From NCBI GenBank assembly GCA_030446625.1, contig JAUJMY010000002.1, positions 62,001-126,000 of the forward strand: a stretch of DNA of 64,000 nucleotides. Direction: 5' to 3'. Shown piece after piece: positions 26,736 to 35,887 of this stretch. Source of the DNA: Gaiellaceae bacterium. GTDB taxonomy: Bacteria > Actinomycetota > Thermoleophilia > Gaiellales > Gaiellaceae. The position numbers and the translations under genes were made by a program. How positions within the stretch are numbered: the stretch's first letter is position 1; the number at the start of each line of letters is the position of its first letter. Below the pieces are notes generated by a model, which made no database searches, had not been told where the DNA came from, and worked only from the letters and a program-made list of their open reading frames with translations.

Positions 26736-27218
26736 TCAGCGCATCATCCGCTTCGCGGCCATCGCCGCGATGCCCCCGAGCGCGGCCTTCGCGAGCGGGT
26801 TCCCGAGCATCCCGCCGGCGCCGCCACCGCCGCCGCCGCCGCCGAGCAGCGCGCCCAGACCACCGGGCTGCTGCTTGCGGACGTGCCGCGTCATCCGCGC
26901 GAGCTGCTGCGGATCCGCCATCCGCTCGTCGTCGTCCCGGTCGAACTCGCCGAGATCGACCTGCCGCTGGCGGCCCTGCTGGCGCAGCATCTGCGCCATC
27001 TCCTTGCGCTGCTGCGGGTCGAGCCGCTCGAACGCCTCGCGCGCCGAGAGCTCGTAGTCGTCGTCGGAGATCTGCGACGAGACCTCCTCGTAGCGGCTCT
27101 TCGCCTCGTCGTCCTCGATGCCCTCCCACGGCGCGCCGCGGTCGAACCGCTGCACGAAGTCCTCGTACTCCTGCCGGCGGCCACCGCCGCCTCCCAGCGT
27201 CTCCATCAGGTTGCTCAT
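26736..27218 (-). CDS. hypothetical protein with Gly-rich C-terminal region
   Basis: The 160-residue product has an acidic N-terminal half (EDFVQRFDRGAPWEGIEDDE and YELSAREAFERLDPQQRKEM), then a Gly-only run and a hydrophobic helix (residues 140-156). GGAGGAG stands 2 nt before the ATG. It forms an operon with the upstream membrane gene. Family not recognised. Confidence 0.65.
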   Translation of the reverse strand: MSNLMETLGGGGGRRQEYEDFVQRFDRGAPWEGIEDDEAKSRYEEVSSQISDDDYELSAREAFERLDPQQRKEMAQMLRQQGRQRQVDLGEFDRDDDERMADPQQLARMTRHVRKQQPGGLGALLGGGGGGGGAGGMLGNPLAKAALGGIAAMAAKRMMR

Positions 27219-27242
27219 CGCTCCTCCTCGGGTGTTCGTCCG

Positions 27243-27797
27243 TCAGCGGCTCGGCAGCAGCCGCTGCGCCATTCCCTTGGCGACCTCGGTCGGGCGCTGC
27301 TGCTCGCCCATCAGGGCGTTCATCACGAGCACGGCGCCGGTCAGCCCCGGGATCGCCCACTGGAGCATGTTCAGCTGCTTCTGCGCCTGCTCGACCTCCG
27401 GCGGCGTCTGCGGCAGCGGCTCCGTGCCGTCGCCGACGGGGACGTCGCCCGCGTTCATGACCTTCTGCCCCAGCGCGCGCGAGTACGCCGTCGCGGCGAG
27501 CGCTGCGAGCGTCAGCGCCGCCTTCAGCGTCGTCGCGCCCGCGACGCCCTGTTGCGCGACGGTGCGGCCGCGGTTCGCCCGCGTGATCACGAGCGCGCCG
27601 AGGAGATGGGCGCCGATGGCGCCGAGGTTGACGGGCGTCCAGCGCGCCCAGCCCGCGTTCGCGACGCGCGCGCGCTGACCGGCTTCGTCGACTTGCCCCG
27701 CGGCGCTGTTCAGGCCGACTGCGCCCATGAGCGAGCCGCCGAACCAGGTGGCGAGACCGACGTCATGCATCGACCGCGCAATCGTGTTTCTGGCCAT
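27243..27797 (-). CDS. hypothetical membrane protein
   Basis: The 184-residue product has hydrophobic segments at about residues 15-32, 55-72, 82-102 and 145-162, with polar loops. GGAGG lies 4 nt before the ATG. It is co-oriented with the gene at 26736 across a 24-nt gap. No family recognised. Confidence 0.65.
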   Translation of the reverse strand: MARNTIARSMHDVGLATWFGGSLMGAVGLNSAAGQVDEAGQRARVANAGWARWTPVNLGAIGAHLLGALVITRANRGRTVAQQGVAGATTLKAALTLAALAATAYSRALGQKVMNAGDVPVGDGTEPLPQTPPEVEQAQKQLNMLQWAIPGLTGAVLVMNALMGEQQRPTEVAKGMAQRLLPSR

Positions 27798-27858
27798 TCG
27801 TCCTCCTTCGGACAGTGCAGGTAGACGTCTCGCCTACCCGCCGGCCGTGCGCGGAAAC

Positions 27859-28374
27859 TCAGCCTGTCGAATTTATGTCCAGCGCCATCAGGATCGCGTC
27901 CACGTAGCCGTCCGGGCGACGGTAGTGCCGCCTGCGGTAGCCCTCGCGCTCGAAGCCGAACTGCTCGTAGAGCGCGATCGCGCCCTCGTTGTGCGGGAAG
28001 ACGTGCAGCTCGAGCTTCTCGATCCGGTGCTCGCGCGCCCAGCGCACGGCCGCGTCGAGGAGCGCGCGGCCGACGCCCTGACGCCGGTGCGACGACGCGA
28101 CCATGAGCCCGAGGTCGGCGACGTGCCTGCTCGCCGGGTGCTGGTCGCGGCCGACGGAGAGGCGGCCGACGACGTCGCCCTCCTCCGTCTCCGCGACGAA
28201 CACGGCCGCGTCGTCGTAGCGGCGCAGCGCCTTCAGGTAGCGCCGCTCGTCGCCGACGCTGCGCCAGTCGCTCGTCGTGATCAGCCAGCGGCCCGGCTCG
28301 CGCCCCACGTCGCGGCCGAGCCGGACGAGCGCCTCCGCGTCGCGCGGCTCGGCGCGGCGGATGCGGACGCTCAC
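27859..28374 (-). CDS. GNAT-family N-acetyltransferase
   Basis: The 171-residue protein has the GNAT core: DVVGRLSVGRDQHPASRHVA, then ADLGLMVASSHRRQGVGRAL (acetyl-CoA pyrophosphate loop R-x-x-G-x-G, about residue 100) and ALYEQFGFEREGYRRRHYRR. It resembles ribosomal-protein or amino-acid acetyltransferases. The GTG overlaps the preceding gamma-glutamyltransferase stop as GTGA. Confidence 0.88.
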   Translation of the reverse strand: MSVRIRRAEPRDAEALVRLGRDVGREPGRWLITTSDWRSVGDERRYLKALRRYDDAAVFVAETEEGDVVGRLSVGRDQHPASRHVADLGLMVASSHRRQGVGRALLDAAVRWAREHRIEKLELHVFPHNEGAIALYEQFGFEREGYRRRHYRRPDGYVDAILMALDINSTG

Positions 28375-29914
28375 TCGACGACGATCCCGTGGCCGCCGCG
28401 GCGCGGGTCGCCGGCCGCGGCGAGCGAGCCGTCGGGCCGCACCTCGACGGCAGCCGCGCCGCCGAAGTAGAGGTTGCGGCGCCGCCAGCGCACGGCGTCG
28501 TAGCCCATCTCCACGAGCCGGTCGACCTCCGCCGCGTCGATGCCGCCCTCGCAGTGGACGTGCGGCTCCTCGAGGTGGACGCGCGGGCGTTCGATCGCCT
28601 CCCGCACCGGCAGGCCGTGGCCGACGACGTTCACGACCACCTGGAGCACCGCGCTGCGGAGGCGGAGCGAGCCGGCGCTGCCGACGAGGAGGCGCGGGGC
28701 GCCGTCCGCGCTGACGAGCGAGGGCGACATCATCGAGGAGAGCCGCGTGCCGGGGCGGAGCGCGCGGGCGAGGTCGAACTCGCCGAGCATGTTGTTGAGC
28801 TGGATCCCCGTGCCGGGGACGACGACGCCGGAGCCCGAGCCGAGCGAGACGGTGAGCGCGGCCGCGTTCCCGTCGCCGTCGACCGCCGAGACGTGCGTCG
28901 TGCCGCCGGGCGGCGCGGGCTCGCGCACGCCCGGCGCCCCGTTCGCGATCCGCGCCAGCGCCTCCTCCTCGCGCGCGGCGAGGTGCCGCTCGAGCCCGCC
29001 GCGGTAGAGCGCGCGCTCGAAGCCGTTCGCGCGGGCGCGCCCCTGCGCGCGCATCACGTCGGCGAGGCGCGCGATCGCCTCCGCGGTTCCGGGCGCGCCG
29101 CCCTCCCCGAGCCGGTCGAGCAGGCGGAGCGCGTACGCGAGGCGCCGCCCGACGAGGGCGGGGGGTTCGACGCGAACTCGTGCCGGCGGTACGAGGCGCG
29201 GACGGGACGCCGCCGGACGACGCGGTACTCCGCGAGGTCGCGCTCCGTGATCGCGCCCCCGCTGGCGCGGACGTGGTCGACGAGCGCGCGCCCGAGCTCG
29301 CCGCGGTACAGCTCGGCCGCGCCGCGCTCGGCGAGCAGCTCGAGCGTCTCCGCCAGGTCCGGCATCGTCAGCCGGTCGCCCGCGACGAGGCGCTCGCGCT
29401 CGCCGTAGACGGCGCGCCCCTCCGGCGTGTGCCGGAGGATCAGGTCGAGGATCGCGTGCAGGTACGCCTGGCCGCGCGTCAGCTCCACCCCGGCGCGCGC
29501 GAGCTCGACGGCGGGCGCGAGCAGCTCACGCCACGGGAGCGACGCGAACGCGCGGTGCGCCTCCTCCAGTCCGGCCACGGTGCCGGGTACGGCGCACGAG
29601 CCGGCGCCGATCTTGAAGACCTGGATCGAGTCGCCGGAGAAGTCGACGTCGATCGCCTCCATCGCCGTCGCCGAGCCGGTCGCGAGGCCGAGCCCCGGCG
29701 AGGCGACGAAGAAGTCGAGGACGCGCGTCGTTCGGTCGCGAGCGCGGTGGACGAGCATGAAGCCTCCCCCGCCGGGTCCCGCGAGCGGGCTCTCCGTGAC
29801 CCACGACGCGAAGCCGGCGGCGATGCACGCGTCGAACGCGTTCCCGCCCGCGGCGAGGACGTGCGCGCCGGCCTCGGCCGTCAGCGGGTGGCCGGCGGCG
29901 ATCGCTCCCTTCAT
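28371..29914 (-). pseudogene. ggt: gamma-glutamyltransferase, one frameshift
   Basis: The N-terminal frame carries the large-subunit features AIAAGHPLTAEAGAHVLAAG, GPGGGGFMLVH and NPPPSSGG. At about 29141, directly after PPPSSGG, one base is missing and the reading continues in another frame. That frame holds the small subunit: PGGTTHVSAVDGDGNAAALT (catalytic Thr for self-cleavage), QLNNMLGEFD and GSAGSLRLRS. Across the break the protein is about 515 residues, the normal length. The enzyme would cleave gamma-glutamyl bonds, for example of glutathione or mycothiol-type conjugates, usually outside the membrane, but I see no signal peptide. A sequence error is as likely as true decay. Confidence 0.8.
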
Positions 29915-29971
29915 CGCTCGGGCAGCGTAACGAGGCGCCTCTCGAGCGCGGTGCAGCGGCCGCCGTCGCGT

Positions 29972-31321
29972 CTACGAGCTACGCAGGAAGCTCGGCGGCT
30001 CGAGCCGCTCCTCGCGACCGACGGCCGCGGGCACGCCCGCGTACGCGCGCCTGCGAGGGCCGCCGAGACCCGTCGCGACGACGGTGACCCAGATCTGGCC
30101 GGCCAGCCGCTCGTCGACGGTCGCGCCGAAGATGATGTTCGTCTCGTCCGTCGAGGCCTGGCGGATCACCTCGGCCGCCTCGTTGACCTCCATCAGGCTC
30201 AGGTCGGGGCCGCCCGCGATCGAGAGCAGGATCCCGCGCGCGCCGACGATCTCGGTGTCGATGAGCGGCGAGCGCAGCGCGCGCTCGGCCGCCTCGCGCG
30301 CCCGGTTCTCGCCCTGCGAGGAGAAGCCGATCCCCATCAGCGCCGAACCGGCGTCGCTCATGATCGTCCGCACGTCGGCGAAGTCGAGGTTGATCAGCCC
30401 CGGCATCGTGATCAGGTCGCAGATCCCCTGCACGCCCTGGCGGAGGACGTCGTCGGCGATCTTGAACGCGTCGAGCATCGACGTGGAGCGTTCGAGCACC
30501 TCGAGCAGGCGGTCGTTCGGGATCACGATCACCGTGTCGCACGCCTCGCGCAGCGCCGCCACGCCCGCCTCCGCCTGTTGCTTGCGGCGCGAGCCCTCGA
30601 AGCGGAAGGGCAGCGTGACGATGCCGACGGTGAGCGCGCCGGCCTCGCGCGCGGCGCGCGCGACGACGGGAGCTGCGCCCGAGCCGGTGCCGCCGCCCTC
30701 GCCGGCGGTCACGAAGACCATGTCGGTGCCGCGCAGCGCGTTCTTGATCTGGTCGTAGCTCTCCTCCGCCGCGTTCCGGCCGACGTCGGGATCGGCCCCG
30801 GAGCCGAGCCCCTGCGTCAGCTCGCGCCCGATGTGGAGCTTCACCGGCGCGTCGCTCATCCGCAGCTGCTGGAGGTCCGTGTTCACGGCGACGAACTCGA
30901 CCTGGCTGATCCCGGCGTCCATCATCCGGTTGATCGCGTTCAGGCCGGCGCCGCCGACGCCGACGACGCGGATCACGGCGAGGTAGGCGGCGCTGTCGCT
31001 GCGCGTCGACTGGTACAGCCGCGGCGGCGGCTCCGGCATCGGCTCGTAGTAGCGCGCCGCCGGCGGCGGAGGCTCGGGAACCGGCGGGCTCGGCTCGGGC
31101 AGCGGGTCCGGCGCCGGGTCCGGCAAGGGCGGCATCGGTAGGGGCGGGCCCGGCTCGGGCGGAAGCGGCTCCTCGACGTCCGGGAAGGTCGTCACGTGCT
31201 CGGCCGTCTCCTCGAGCGGCTCCGCGCGCGACTCGGGCGCGTTCGCCGTGTCGTCGCGCTCGGCGCGGCGCTGCGCCGCCTCGGTCGCCTTGAAGAGCTC
31301 GGCGAGCGGTCCCTCACGCAT
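29972..31321 (-). CDS. ftsZ: FtsZ with a long proline-rich N-terminal extension
   Basis: The core (from about residue 115) is a canonical Fts[38 protein letters not shown] (tubulin signature GGGTGSG) and [20 protein letters not shown] (catalytic T7 loop). The C-terminus ends [10 protein letters not shown], like the FtsZ tail peptide, but only about 15 residues separate it from the core, so the usual C-terminal linker is nearly absent. Instead about 110 residues precede the core, including a Pro/Glu/Leu repeat region at about residues 45-100. FtsZ polymerises at the division site. ATG 31321 overlaps the parA stop by 8 nt; an earlier in-frame ATG lies 7 codons upstream. Confidence 0.9.
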   Translation of the reverse strand: MREGPLAELFKATEAAQRRAERDDTANAPESRAEPLEETAEHVTTFPDVEEPLPPEPGPPLPMPPLPDPAPDPLPEPSPPVPEPPPPAARYYEPMPEPPPRLYQSTRSDSAAYLAVIRVVGVGGAGLNAINRMMDAGISQVEFVAVNTDLQQLRMSDAPVKLHIGRELTQGLGSGADPDVGRNAAEESYDQIKNALRGTDMVFVTAGEGGGTGSGAAPVVARAAREAGALTVGIVTLPFRFEGSRRKQQAEAGVAALREACDTVIVIPNDRLLEVLERSTSMLDAFKIADDVLRQGVQGICDLITMPGLINLDFADVRTIMSDAGSALMGIGFSSQGENRAREAAERALRSPLIDTEIVGARGILLSIAGGPDLSLMEVNEAAEVIRQASTDETNIIFGATVDERLAGQIWVTVVATGLGGPRRRAYAGVPAAVGREERLEPPSFLRSS

Positions 31322-32150
31322 GCTCGCGCGCTTTCGCGCCATTCAGCACCTCCTTCGCCAGGTCGCGGTAGATCTCGGCCGCCTCGCCCTTGGGGTCGTA
31401 GGCGAGGATGGACTGCCCCTTCACGGGCGCCTCCGCGTAGCGGATCGTCTTGCGGATCTTCGTGTTGAAGACGAGCTCGCCGAAGTTCTCGCGCAGGATG
31501 TCGACCGCCTCCCGCGCGTGCAGGATGCGGCGGTCGTACATGGTCGGGAGGATGCCGACGATGTCGACCTTCGGGTTCAGGTTCTCGCGGATCATCGAGA
31601 GCGTGTTCTCGAGCTGGACGAGGCCGCGCAGGGAGAGGTACTCGCACTGGACGGGGACGATCACGCCGTCGGCGGCCACGAACGCGTTGATCGTCAGCAG
31701 CCCGAGCGAGGGCGGCGTGTCGATCAGGATGTAGTCATAGCGCTCGCGGACGGGGGCGAGCGCCTTCTCGAGCGCGCGCTCCCGGCCGATCATGCTCGAG
31801 AGCGCGAGCTCGGCGCCCGCGAGGTCGATGGAGGAGACGGCGACGTCGATCTCGGCCTCGTGGATGATCTCGTCGATCGGCAGCCGGTGGACGAGCACGT
31901 CGAACATCGAGCGCTCGATCGAGTCGGGGTTCATCCCCTGGCTCATCGTCAGGTTCCCCTGCGGGTCGAGGTCGACGACGAGCACGCGCAGGCCCCGCTC
32001 CTTGAACGCGACCGCGAGGTTGAGCGTCGTCGTCGTCTTCGCGACGCCGCCCTTCTGGTTGGCGAATGCGATGACCCTGGCCGTCGTCACTCCTTTATCG
32101 GCGGCGCGCGGCCGAGCGATCGGGCGCGGGAGAAGGCGGGAGATGCCCAC
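31314..32150 (-). CDS. parA: ParA/Soj-type ATPase
   Basis: The 278-residue protein has the deviant Walker [19 protein letters not shown] (about residue 29), [11 protein letters not shown] (Walker A') and [14 protein letters not shown] (Walker B). It likely positions chromosomes or other cargo. No parB adjoins it; instead an overlapping ftsZ follows, suggesting that this ParA positions division or the extended FtsZ. GTG 32150 is preferred for its GGGGAGG site at 4 nt; GTG 32090 would remove a 20-residue basic leader. Confidence 0.9.
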   Translation of the reverse strand: MGISRLLPRPIARPRAADKGVTTARVIAFANQKGGVAKTTTTLNLAVAFKERGLRVLVVDLDPQGNLTMSQGMNPDSIERSMFDVLVHRLPIDEIIHEAEIDVAVSSIDLAGAELALSSMIGRERALEKALAPVRERYDYILIDTPPSLGLLTINAFVAADGVIVPVQCEYLSLRGLVQLENTLSMIRENLNPKVDIVGILPTMYDRRILHAREAVDILRENFGELVFNTKIRKTIRYAEAPVKGQSILAYDPKGEAAEIYRDLAKEVLNGAKAREHA

Positions 32151-32240
32151 AGGACCTCCCCATTCGCCTCACCGTAGCAGAGTCCTTTGCGTGCGCTTTT
32201 GGCGCCGAATCGGCACGAAGCGGTGCGGTTTCGGCGGGAA

Positions 32241-32279
32241 GATCCCACCCAGGGGAGGGAGATCCCACCCGAGGGTGGG
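32241..32279. repeat. 20-bp tandem GATCCCACCC repeats with a hairpin upstream of parA
   Basis: GATCCCACCC occurs at 32241 and 32261, exactly 20 bp apart. The second copy joins CCCACCC-GA-GGGTGGG, a perfect 7-bp stem. It lies about 50 nt after the bicupin stop, so it may terminate that gene, and about 100 bp upstream of parA-ftsZ, where the repeat could be an operator. Confidence 0.45.
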
Positions 32280-32330
32280 GACCGTCGCATCGGCCGCCGC
32301 GGACGCGCGTCTCGTTCGGACGTGGCCGCG

Positions 32331-33266
32331 TCAGTCGTCCGGCTCGCCGTCGAAGTAGTCGAGCGGCTCGATGCGGCCGACGAGGCCGATCCCGCGTAGG
32401 AAGAACTTATTCGAGCGGGGGTAGTACGTGATGTCGTTCGGGTCGCGCGTGCCGTAGGCGAGGAAGACGAAATCGCCGTCGCCGCCGCCGCGGAACGAGT
32501 GCGCGACGCGCGAGGCGGGCGGGCGGGAGACGACGTGGCCCGCGCGCAGCGGGTGCGTCTCGGCCGGCTCCGTCGCGCCGTGCTGCTGGACCGGCCAGAG
32601 CTCGAGCGTCCCTTCGCCCTCCAGCACGACGAAGACCTCCTCCTCGGCCGAGTGGCAGTGCGGCGGCGCGCCGCGGCGGCTGCTCGGAAGCCGGATCAGC
32701 TTCAACCCCGTCGTGCGAGAGCCCGCGGCGGCCGAGATCGCCCTCGAGAGGCCGCCGTACGCGGCCTCGACCTCGTCGGCGGCGACGACGTTGGCCGGAC
32801 GCTCGCCCGGCTCCGCGAACTCGAGCTCGCCCACCTGCGCCTCGACGTCCCACGGGTTGTCCGTGCGCCCCTCGATCCACGGGTAGCCGAGTCTGAGAGC
32901 CCGCGATCGCGGTAGCCATCCGTACTCGACCGGGTGGCGCGTCCCGAAGACGAGCACGTCGAGCCCGTCGGGGCCGGCGCGGAGCGTGTGCTCGTGCGCG
33001 TCCGCCACGTGGACGATGCAGTCGCCCGCGCCGATCACGCACACCTCCTCGTCCTGCCACGCGAGCCCCGACCCGCCGAGCACGAAGAAGATCTCCTCGG
33101 ACGCGCCGTGCGAGTGCGGCGGCGTCGCCAGCTTCCCCGGCGCGACCTCCATGCGGTTCGCGCCCACCGAGCGGGTGCCCGCCGCGTCCCCGAGGCGCGA
33201 CCACAGCGCGTCGAACGGCCCCTTCGCGCGCCGGTGCTTCTCGACGTCGTCCCAGTGCGCGAGCAC
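32331..33266 (-). CDS. two-domain cupin protein
   Basis: The 311-residue protein has two cupin barrels. The first carries KLATPPHSHGASEEIFFVLG and ADAHEHTLRAG; the second carries GAPPHCHSAEEEVFVVLEGE and SRVAHSFRGGG. Each supplies the His/His/Glu metal ligands. Between them lies a HPVEYGWLPRS stretch. Likely a dioxygenase, isomerase or sugar-binding bicupin; the substrate cannot be told. Transcribed alone from a TAGGGT box. Confidence 0.8.
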   Translation of the reverse strand: MLAHWDDVEKHRRAKGPFDALWSRLGDAAGTRSVGANRMEVAPGKLATPPHSHGASEEIFFVLGGSGLAWQDEEVCVIGAGDCIVHVADAHEHTLRAGPDGLDVLVFGTRHPVEYGWLPRSRALRLGYPWIEGRTDNPWDVEAQVGELEFAEPGERPANVVAADEVEAAYGGLSRAISAAAGSRTTGLKLIRLPSSRRGAPPHCHSAEEEVFVVLEGEGTLELWPVQQHGATEPAETHPLRAGHVVSRPPASRVAHSFRGGGDGDFVFLAYGTRDPNDITYYPRSNKFFLRGIGLVGRIEPLDYFDGEPDD

Positions 33267-33272
33267 GGGGCG

Positions 33273-33278
33273 ACCCTA
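33273..33278 (-). promoter_or_regulatory. -10 box TAGGGT, leaderless type
   Basis: TAGGGT on the minus strand lies 6 nt before GTG 33266. It overlaps the stop of the AzlD remnant. Confidence 0.45.
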
Positions 33279-33506
33279 CAGCGCGCGCGCTCCGGCAGTC
33301 ACCGCCGCGAAGAGCGCGACGGTGAGGATCGGCGCGCGCAGGCGGAGCGCGACGCCGGCGGCCGCGACTCCCGCGGCGCCCATCCCGCCGCCCGGGCGAG
33401 GACGCCGAAGGAGGCGCGCCGACCGCGGCCACGGCGAGTGCGAGCGGAACGACCGCGCGTGCGCCGGCTCGAACTCCGGCGGACGGCGGCGCGGCAGCGA
33501 TGCGGC
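33276..33506 (-). pseudogene. remnant of an AzlD-like branched-chain amino acid exporter subunit
   Basis: The last ~40 codons read GAAGVAAAGVALRLRAPILT, then VALFAAVTAG, a hydrophobic pattern typical of the AzlD C-terminus. Upstream, plausible coding (ARAVVPLALAVAAVGAPP) lies in another frame and then dissolves. At least one frameshift and a missing N-terminal half make it non-functional; assignment is tentative. Confidence 0.35.
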
Positions 33507-33511
33507 GAACG

Positions 33512-33730
33512 CTACCCCGCGCCCACGGGCGCCTCCGCCGCCGCGAGCGCCGCCCGCGAGGACGCGATCGCCTCCTCGACCGCCTCGCCCGCTCGGTCCC
33601 TGCTCGCCCAGGCCTCGGCCTCGCCGAGCAGCGCCCGCACCTCCTCGAGCAGCACGCGCGGCTGCTCGCCGTCGCGCTCGAGCCGCTCGATCCGCTCGAG
33701 ACGAGCCAGCACCGCGCGGGCTTCCTCCAC
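33512..33730 (-). CDS. 72-residue helical protein
   Basis: A short, Glu/Arg/Ala-rich, fully helical product (ARLERIERLERDGEQPRVLL) with no recognised domain. GTG 33730 has a TACGGT box 6 nt upstream, which supports the gene. Function unknown. Confidence 0.5.
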   Translation of the reverse strand: MEEARAVLARLERIERLERDGEQPRVLLEEVRALLGEAEAWASRDRAGEAVEEAIASSRAALAAAEAPVGAG

Positions 33731-33736
33731 GCAGCG

Positions 33737-33742
33737 ACCGTA
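33737..33742 (-). promoter_or_regulatory. -10 box TACGGT, leaderless type
   Basis: TACGGT lies 6 nt before GTG 33730 on the minus strand. Confidence 0.4.
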
Positions 33743-33799
33743 GGCGCGAGGGACGCGCAGGTGGGTGCCGCAGCTGTGCCGGAACCGTGTCGGCCAGCC

Positions 33800-35059
33800 T
33801 TAGGCCGCCGAGCGCGCCGCGGAGACCCGTGCGAAGTAGCCGGCAGGGCGAGGCCGCACTCCGAGGAGCGCGTCGTCGAGGGTGCGGATCAGCTCCGCGC
33901 GCTCGCCGTGCACGAGCGTCTCGACGAGCGCCCGGCGGACGACGTCGGCGCACTCGCTCGCGCGCGCCTCCCCCGCCACGAGCGCGCGCAGGCGCTCCTG
34001 CAGCGCCGCACGGTCGGCGGCGGTGTCCCCGAGGAGCGTCGCCGCGCGGAGGGAGGCCGCCCACAGGCCGTCGACCCCGCCGAGCAGCGCCGCGAGCGCC
34101 TCGCGCAGCTGCTCCGAGCGGAACGGCTCGGCCTGGAACAGGGAGAGCTCCCAGCGATCGAGTGCCTCGCCCAGCTCCGGGTCGTCGTCGGCGAGCACGA
34201 GCCGCTCGAGGAGCTCGCGTGCGAGCCCGCCGCGGAACTGGTCGAGGCGCGTCGCCTCCCCCAGCGGCTCGGTGGCGGCGATCGGGACGGCTGCGCGGAT
34301 CCCGTACGGCCGCCAGTCGAGTCGCTCGAAGAGGACGGGACCGGCGGCCACTGCGCCCGCGGTCGCGAGGCGAAGGGCGGTGACGGCGTCCGCGAGCTCG
34401 CCGGGAGCGTCGGGCGGCCCGGTTCCGGGCGGGAGCGAGCGCTCGACCTCGAGCACGCAGAGGCGGTCGAGCTCGCGGCCGAAGGCCGGCGGGAGGAGGC
34501 CCGACGCCTCGGGCCAGTACGTCGCGAGCTCGCCCGTTGCCGCGAGGCGCGCCCGCACGCCACTCCCGAGCTCGACCTGCGCGCCGAGCGAGAGGCCGAC
34601 CAGCGGCGCGATCGCGACGAAGGTGTGCCGGTCGCGGAAGAGCGCCTGCTCCAGCTCGAGGTAGGCGCGGTCGAACGCCGAGTCGTCCCAGTCGAAGCCG
34701 CCGCAGGCTTCCGCCGTCCGCTCGAGCAGCGGCATGAGCACGCTGTGCAGGAGCGCGCGGTCCGCGTCGGGAGTCGCGCCCGCGTGCGCGCGCGCGAAGA
34801 TCGCGGCCGCCGGCTCGCGCCGGAGCTCGGCGAGCGCGAGACGCGCGTCGTCACGGTGCGCGAGCCGCTCGGCGCGCTGCTCGACGAACCCGCGCACGAG
34901 CGGGCGGTACTCGTAGAGGGCGGGTCTGCCGCGCGAGGCGTGCTCCTCGAACGCGAACGGGAGCTCCGCGCCCTCCTCGAGCTCCCGCGACAGCACCGCG
35001 AAGGCGCCGAGGCAGAAGCAGCGCAGCGAGTGGTAGAGGTGCGGGACGCGGACCGCCAC
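33800..35059 (-). CDS. hypothetical soluble protein following nei
   Basis: The 419-residue product is helix-rich and acidic with repeated Leu/Arg heptads. Recognisable landmarks are VRVPHLYHSLRCFCLGAFAV at the start and PLLERTAEACGGFDWDDSAF at about residue 110. No catalytic motif is visible. GTG 35059 follows the nei stop by 8 nt, so it shares that transcript. I do not recognise the family. Confidence 0.6.
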   Translation of the reverse strand: MAVRVPHLYHSLRCFCLGAFAVLSRELEEGAELPFAFEEHASRGRPALYEYRPLVRGFVEQRAERLAHRDDARLALAELRREPAAAIFARAHAGATPDADRALLHSVLMPLLERTAEACGGFDWDDSAFDRAYLELEQALFRDRHTFVAIAPLVGLSLGAQVELGSGVRARLAATGELATYWPEASGLLPPAFGRELDRLCVLEVERSLPPGTGPPDAPGELADAVTALRLATAGAVAAGPVLFERLDWRPYGIRAAVPIAATEPLGEATRLDQFRGGLARELLERLVLADDDPELGEALDRWELSLFQAEPFRSEQLREALAALLGGVDGLWAASLRAATLLGDTAADRAALQERLRALVAGEARASECADVVRRALVETLVHGERAELIRTLDDALLGVRPRPAGYFARVSAARSAA

Positions 35060-35067
35060 CCCTGCGC

Positions 35068-35826
35068 TTACGCGGCGGGCGAATCCTCTCCTGCCTGGCA
35101 CCCGGGGCACCAGTACGCGATCCGGTTCGCGTCGCCCTGGCCGCGCGACCGGATCGCCGCGCCGCAGCGCGGGCACGGCCGCCCCGCCCGCCGGTACACG
35201 CGACGGCGGTCGCGGCCGCCGTCGAGCGCGCGCTGCATCAGCTTCGCGGCGGCCGCGAGCGCGGCGCGCAACTCGTCGTCGCGCAGGTCGCCGAGCGGAC
35301 GCCACGGCGAGAGTCGCGCCTCCCAGAGCGCCTCCGCCATCCACATGTTCCCGATCCCGGCGACGAGCCGCTGCTGCTGGAGCGCCTCGCCGAGCGGCAG
35401 CGCCTGCGGCGCGGCGCAGAGGTTCCGGACGATCGTCTCGACGTCGGGCGGCGCGGCGAGGATGTCCGGCCCGAGCCGCCGCTCCGCGGCGCGCCGGTCG
35501 AGCTCGAGCACCGGTCCGTTCCACTGCACCGCCTCGTGCTCGCTTCCGCGCAGGACGAGCCAGGGCCGGCCGAAGCGGCGCGCGCCGCGGCGCTGAACCC
35601 ACCAGCGGCCGGTCATGCGGAGGTGGCTGCGGAGGACGAGCCCGCCCTCGAAGCGGAGCAGGAGGTTCTTCCCGATCGCCTCGACGCTCTCGAGCCGACG
35701 GCCGTCGAGCCGCTCCGCCACGCCGGTCGCGGCCCCGCGCGGGTGAGGCGCCTCGGCTTCGATCCGCTCGCCCACGAGCACCTGGAGCCGCCGCGCCGCC
35801 CGGTGAAGGGAGTCGCCCTCGGGCAC
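35068..35826 (-). CDS. nei: endonuclease VIII-like DNA glycosylase (Nei/Fpg family)
   Basis: The 252-residue protein starts PEGDSLHRAARRLQ, with Pro2 the catalytic nucleophile after Met removal and Glu3 also present. It has SHLRMTGRWW, the H2TH region (QQQRLVAGIGNMWMAEALWE) and a C-terminal zinc finger with cysteines in CPRCG and CPGCQ. It removes oxidised bases and nicks DNA. GTG 35826 is fixed by the PEGD start and has TACGCT at 7 nt. It is divergent from a B12 photoreceptor gene across about 60 bp. Confidence 0.92.
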   Translation of the reverse strand: MPEGDSLHRAARRLQVLVGERIEAEAPHPRGAATGVAERLDGRRLESVEAIGKNLLLRFEGGLVLRSHLRMTGRWWVQRRGARRFGRPWLVLRGSEHEAVQWNGPVLELDRRAAERRLGPDILAAPPDVETIVRNLCAAPQALPLGEALQQQRLVAGIGNMWMAEALWEARLSPWRPLGDLRDDELRAALAAAAKLMQRALDGGRDRRRVYRRAGRPCPRCGAAIRSRGQGDANRIAYWCPGCQAGEDSPAA

Positions 35827-35833
35827 GACGGTC

Positions 35834-35839
35834 AGCGTA
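35834..35839 (-). promoter_or_regulatory. -10 box TACGCT for nei
   Basis: Minus-strand TACGCT lies 7 nt before GTG 35826. Confidence 0.45.
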
Positions 35840-35869
35840 GAACGCGTTTCGGATCGCCACGGTTTTGTC

Positions 35870-35886
35870 ATGCTCTTGTCGAGCAT
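35870..35886 (+). promoter_or_regulatory. inverted repeat in the nei/carH-like divergent region
   Basis: ATGCTC and GAGCAT separated by 5 nt form a 17-bp palindrome ending 1 nt before the ATG chosen for the MerR gene. It is a candidate autoregulatory operator. Confidence 0.4.
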
Positions 35887-35887
35887 C

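Noticed and set aside
35060-35860. N-terminal extension of the gene ending at 33800 across nei
   Set aside because: The region is occupied by nei in another frame with complete PEGD and zinc-finger motifs.
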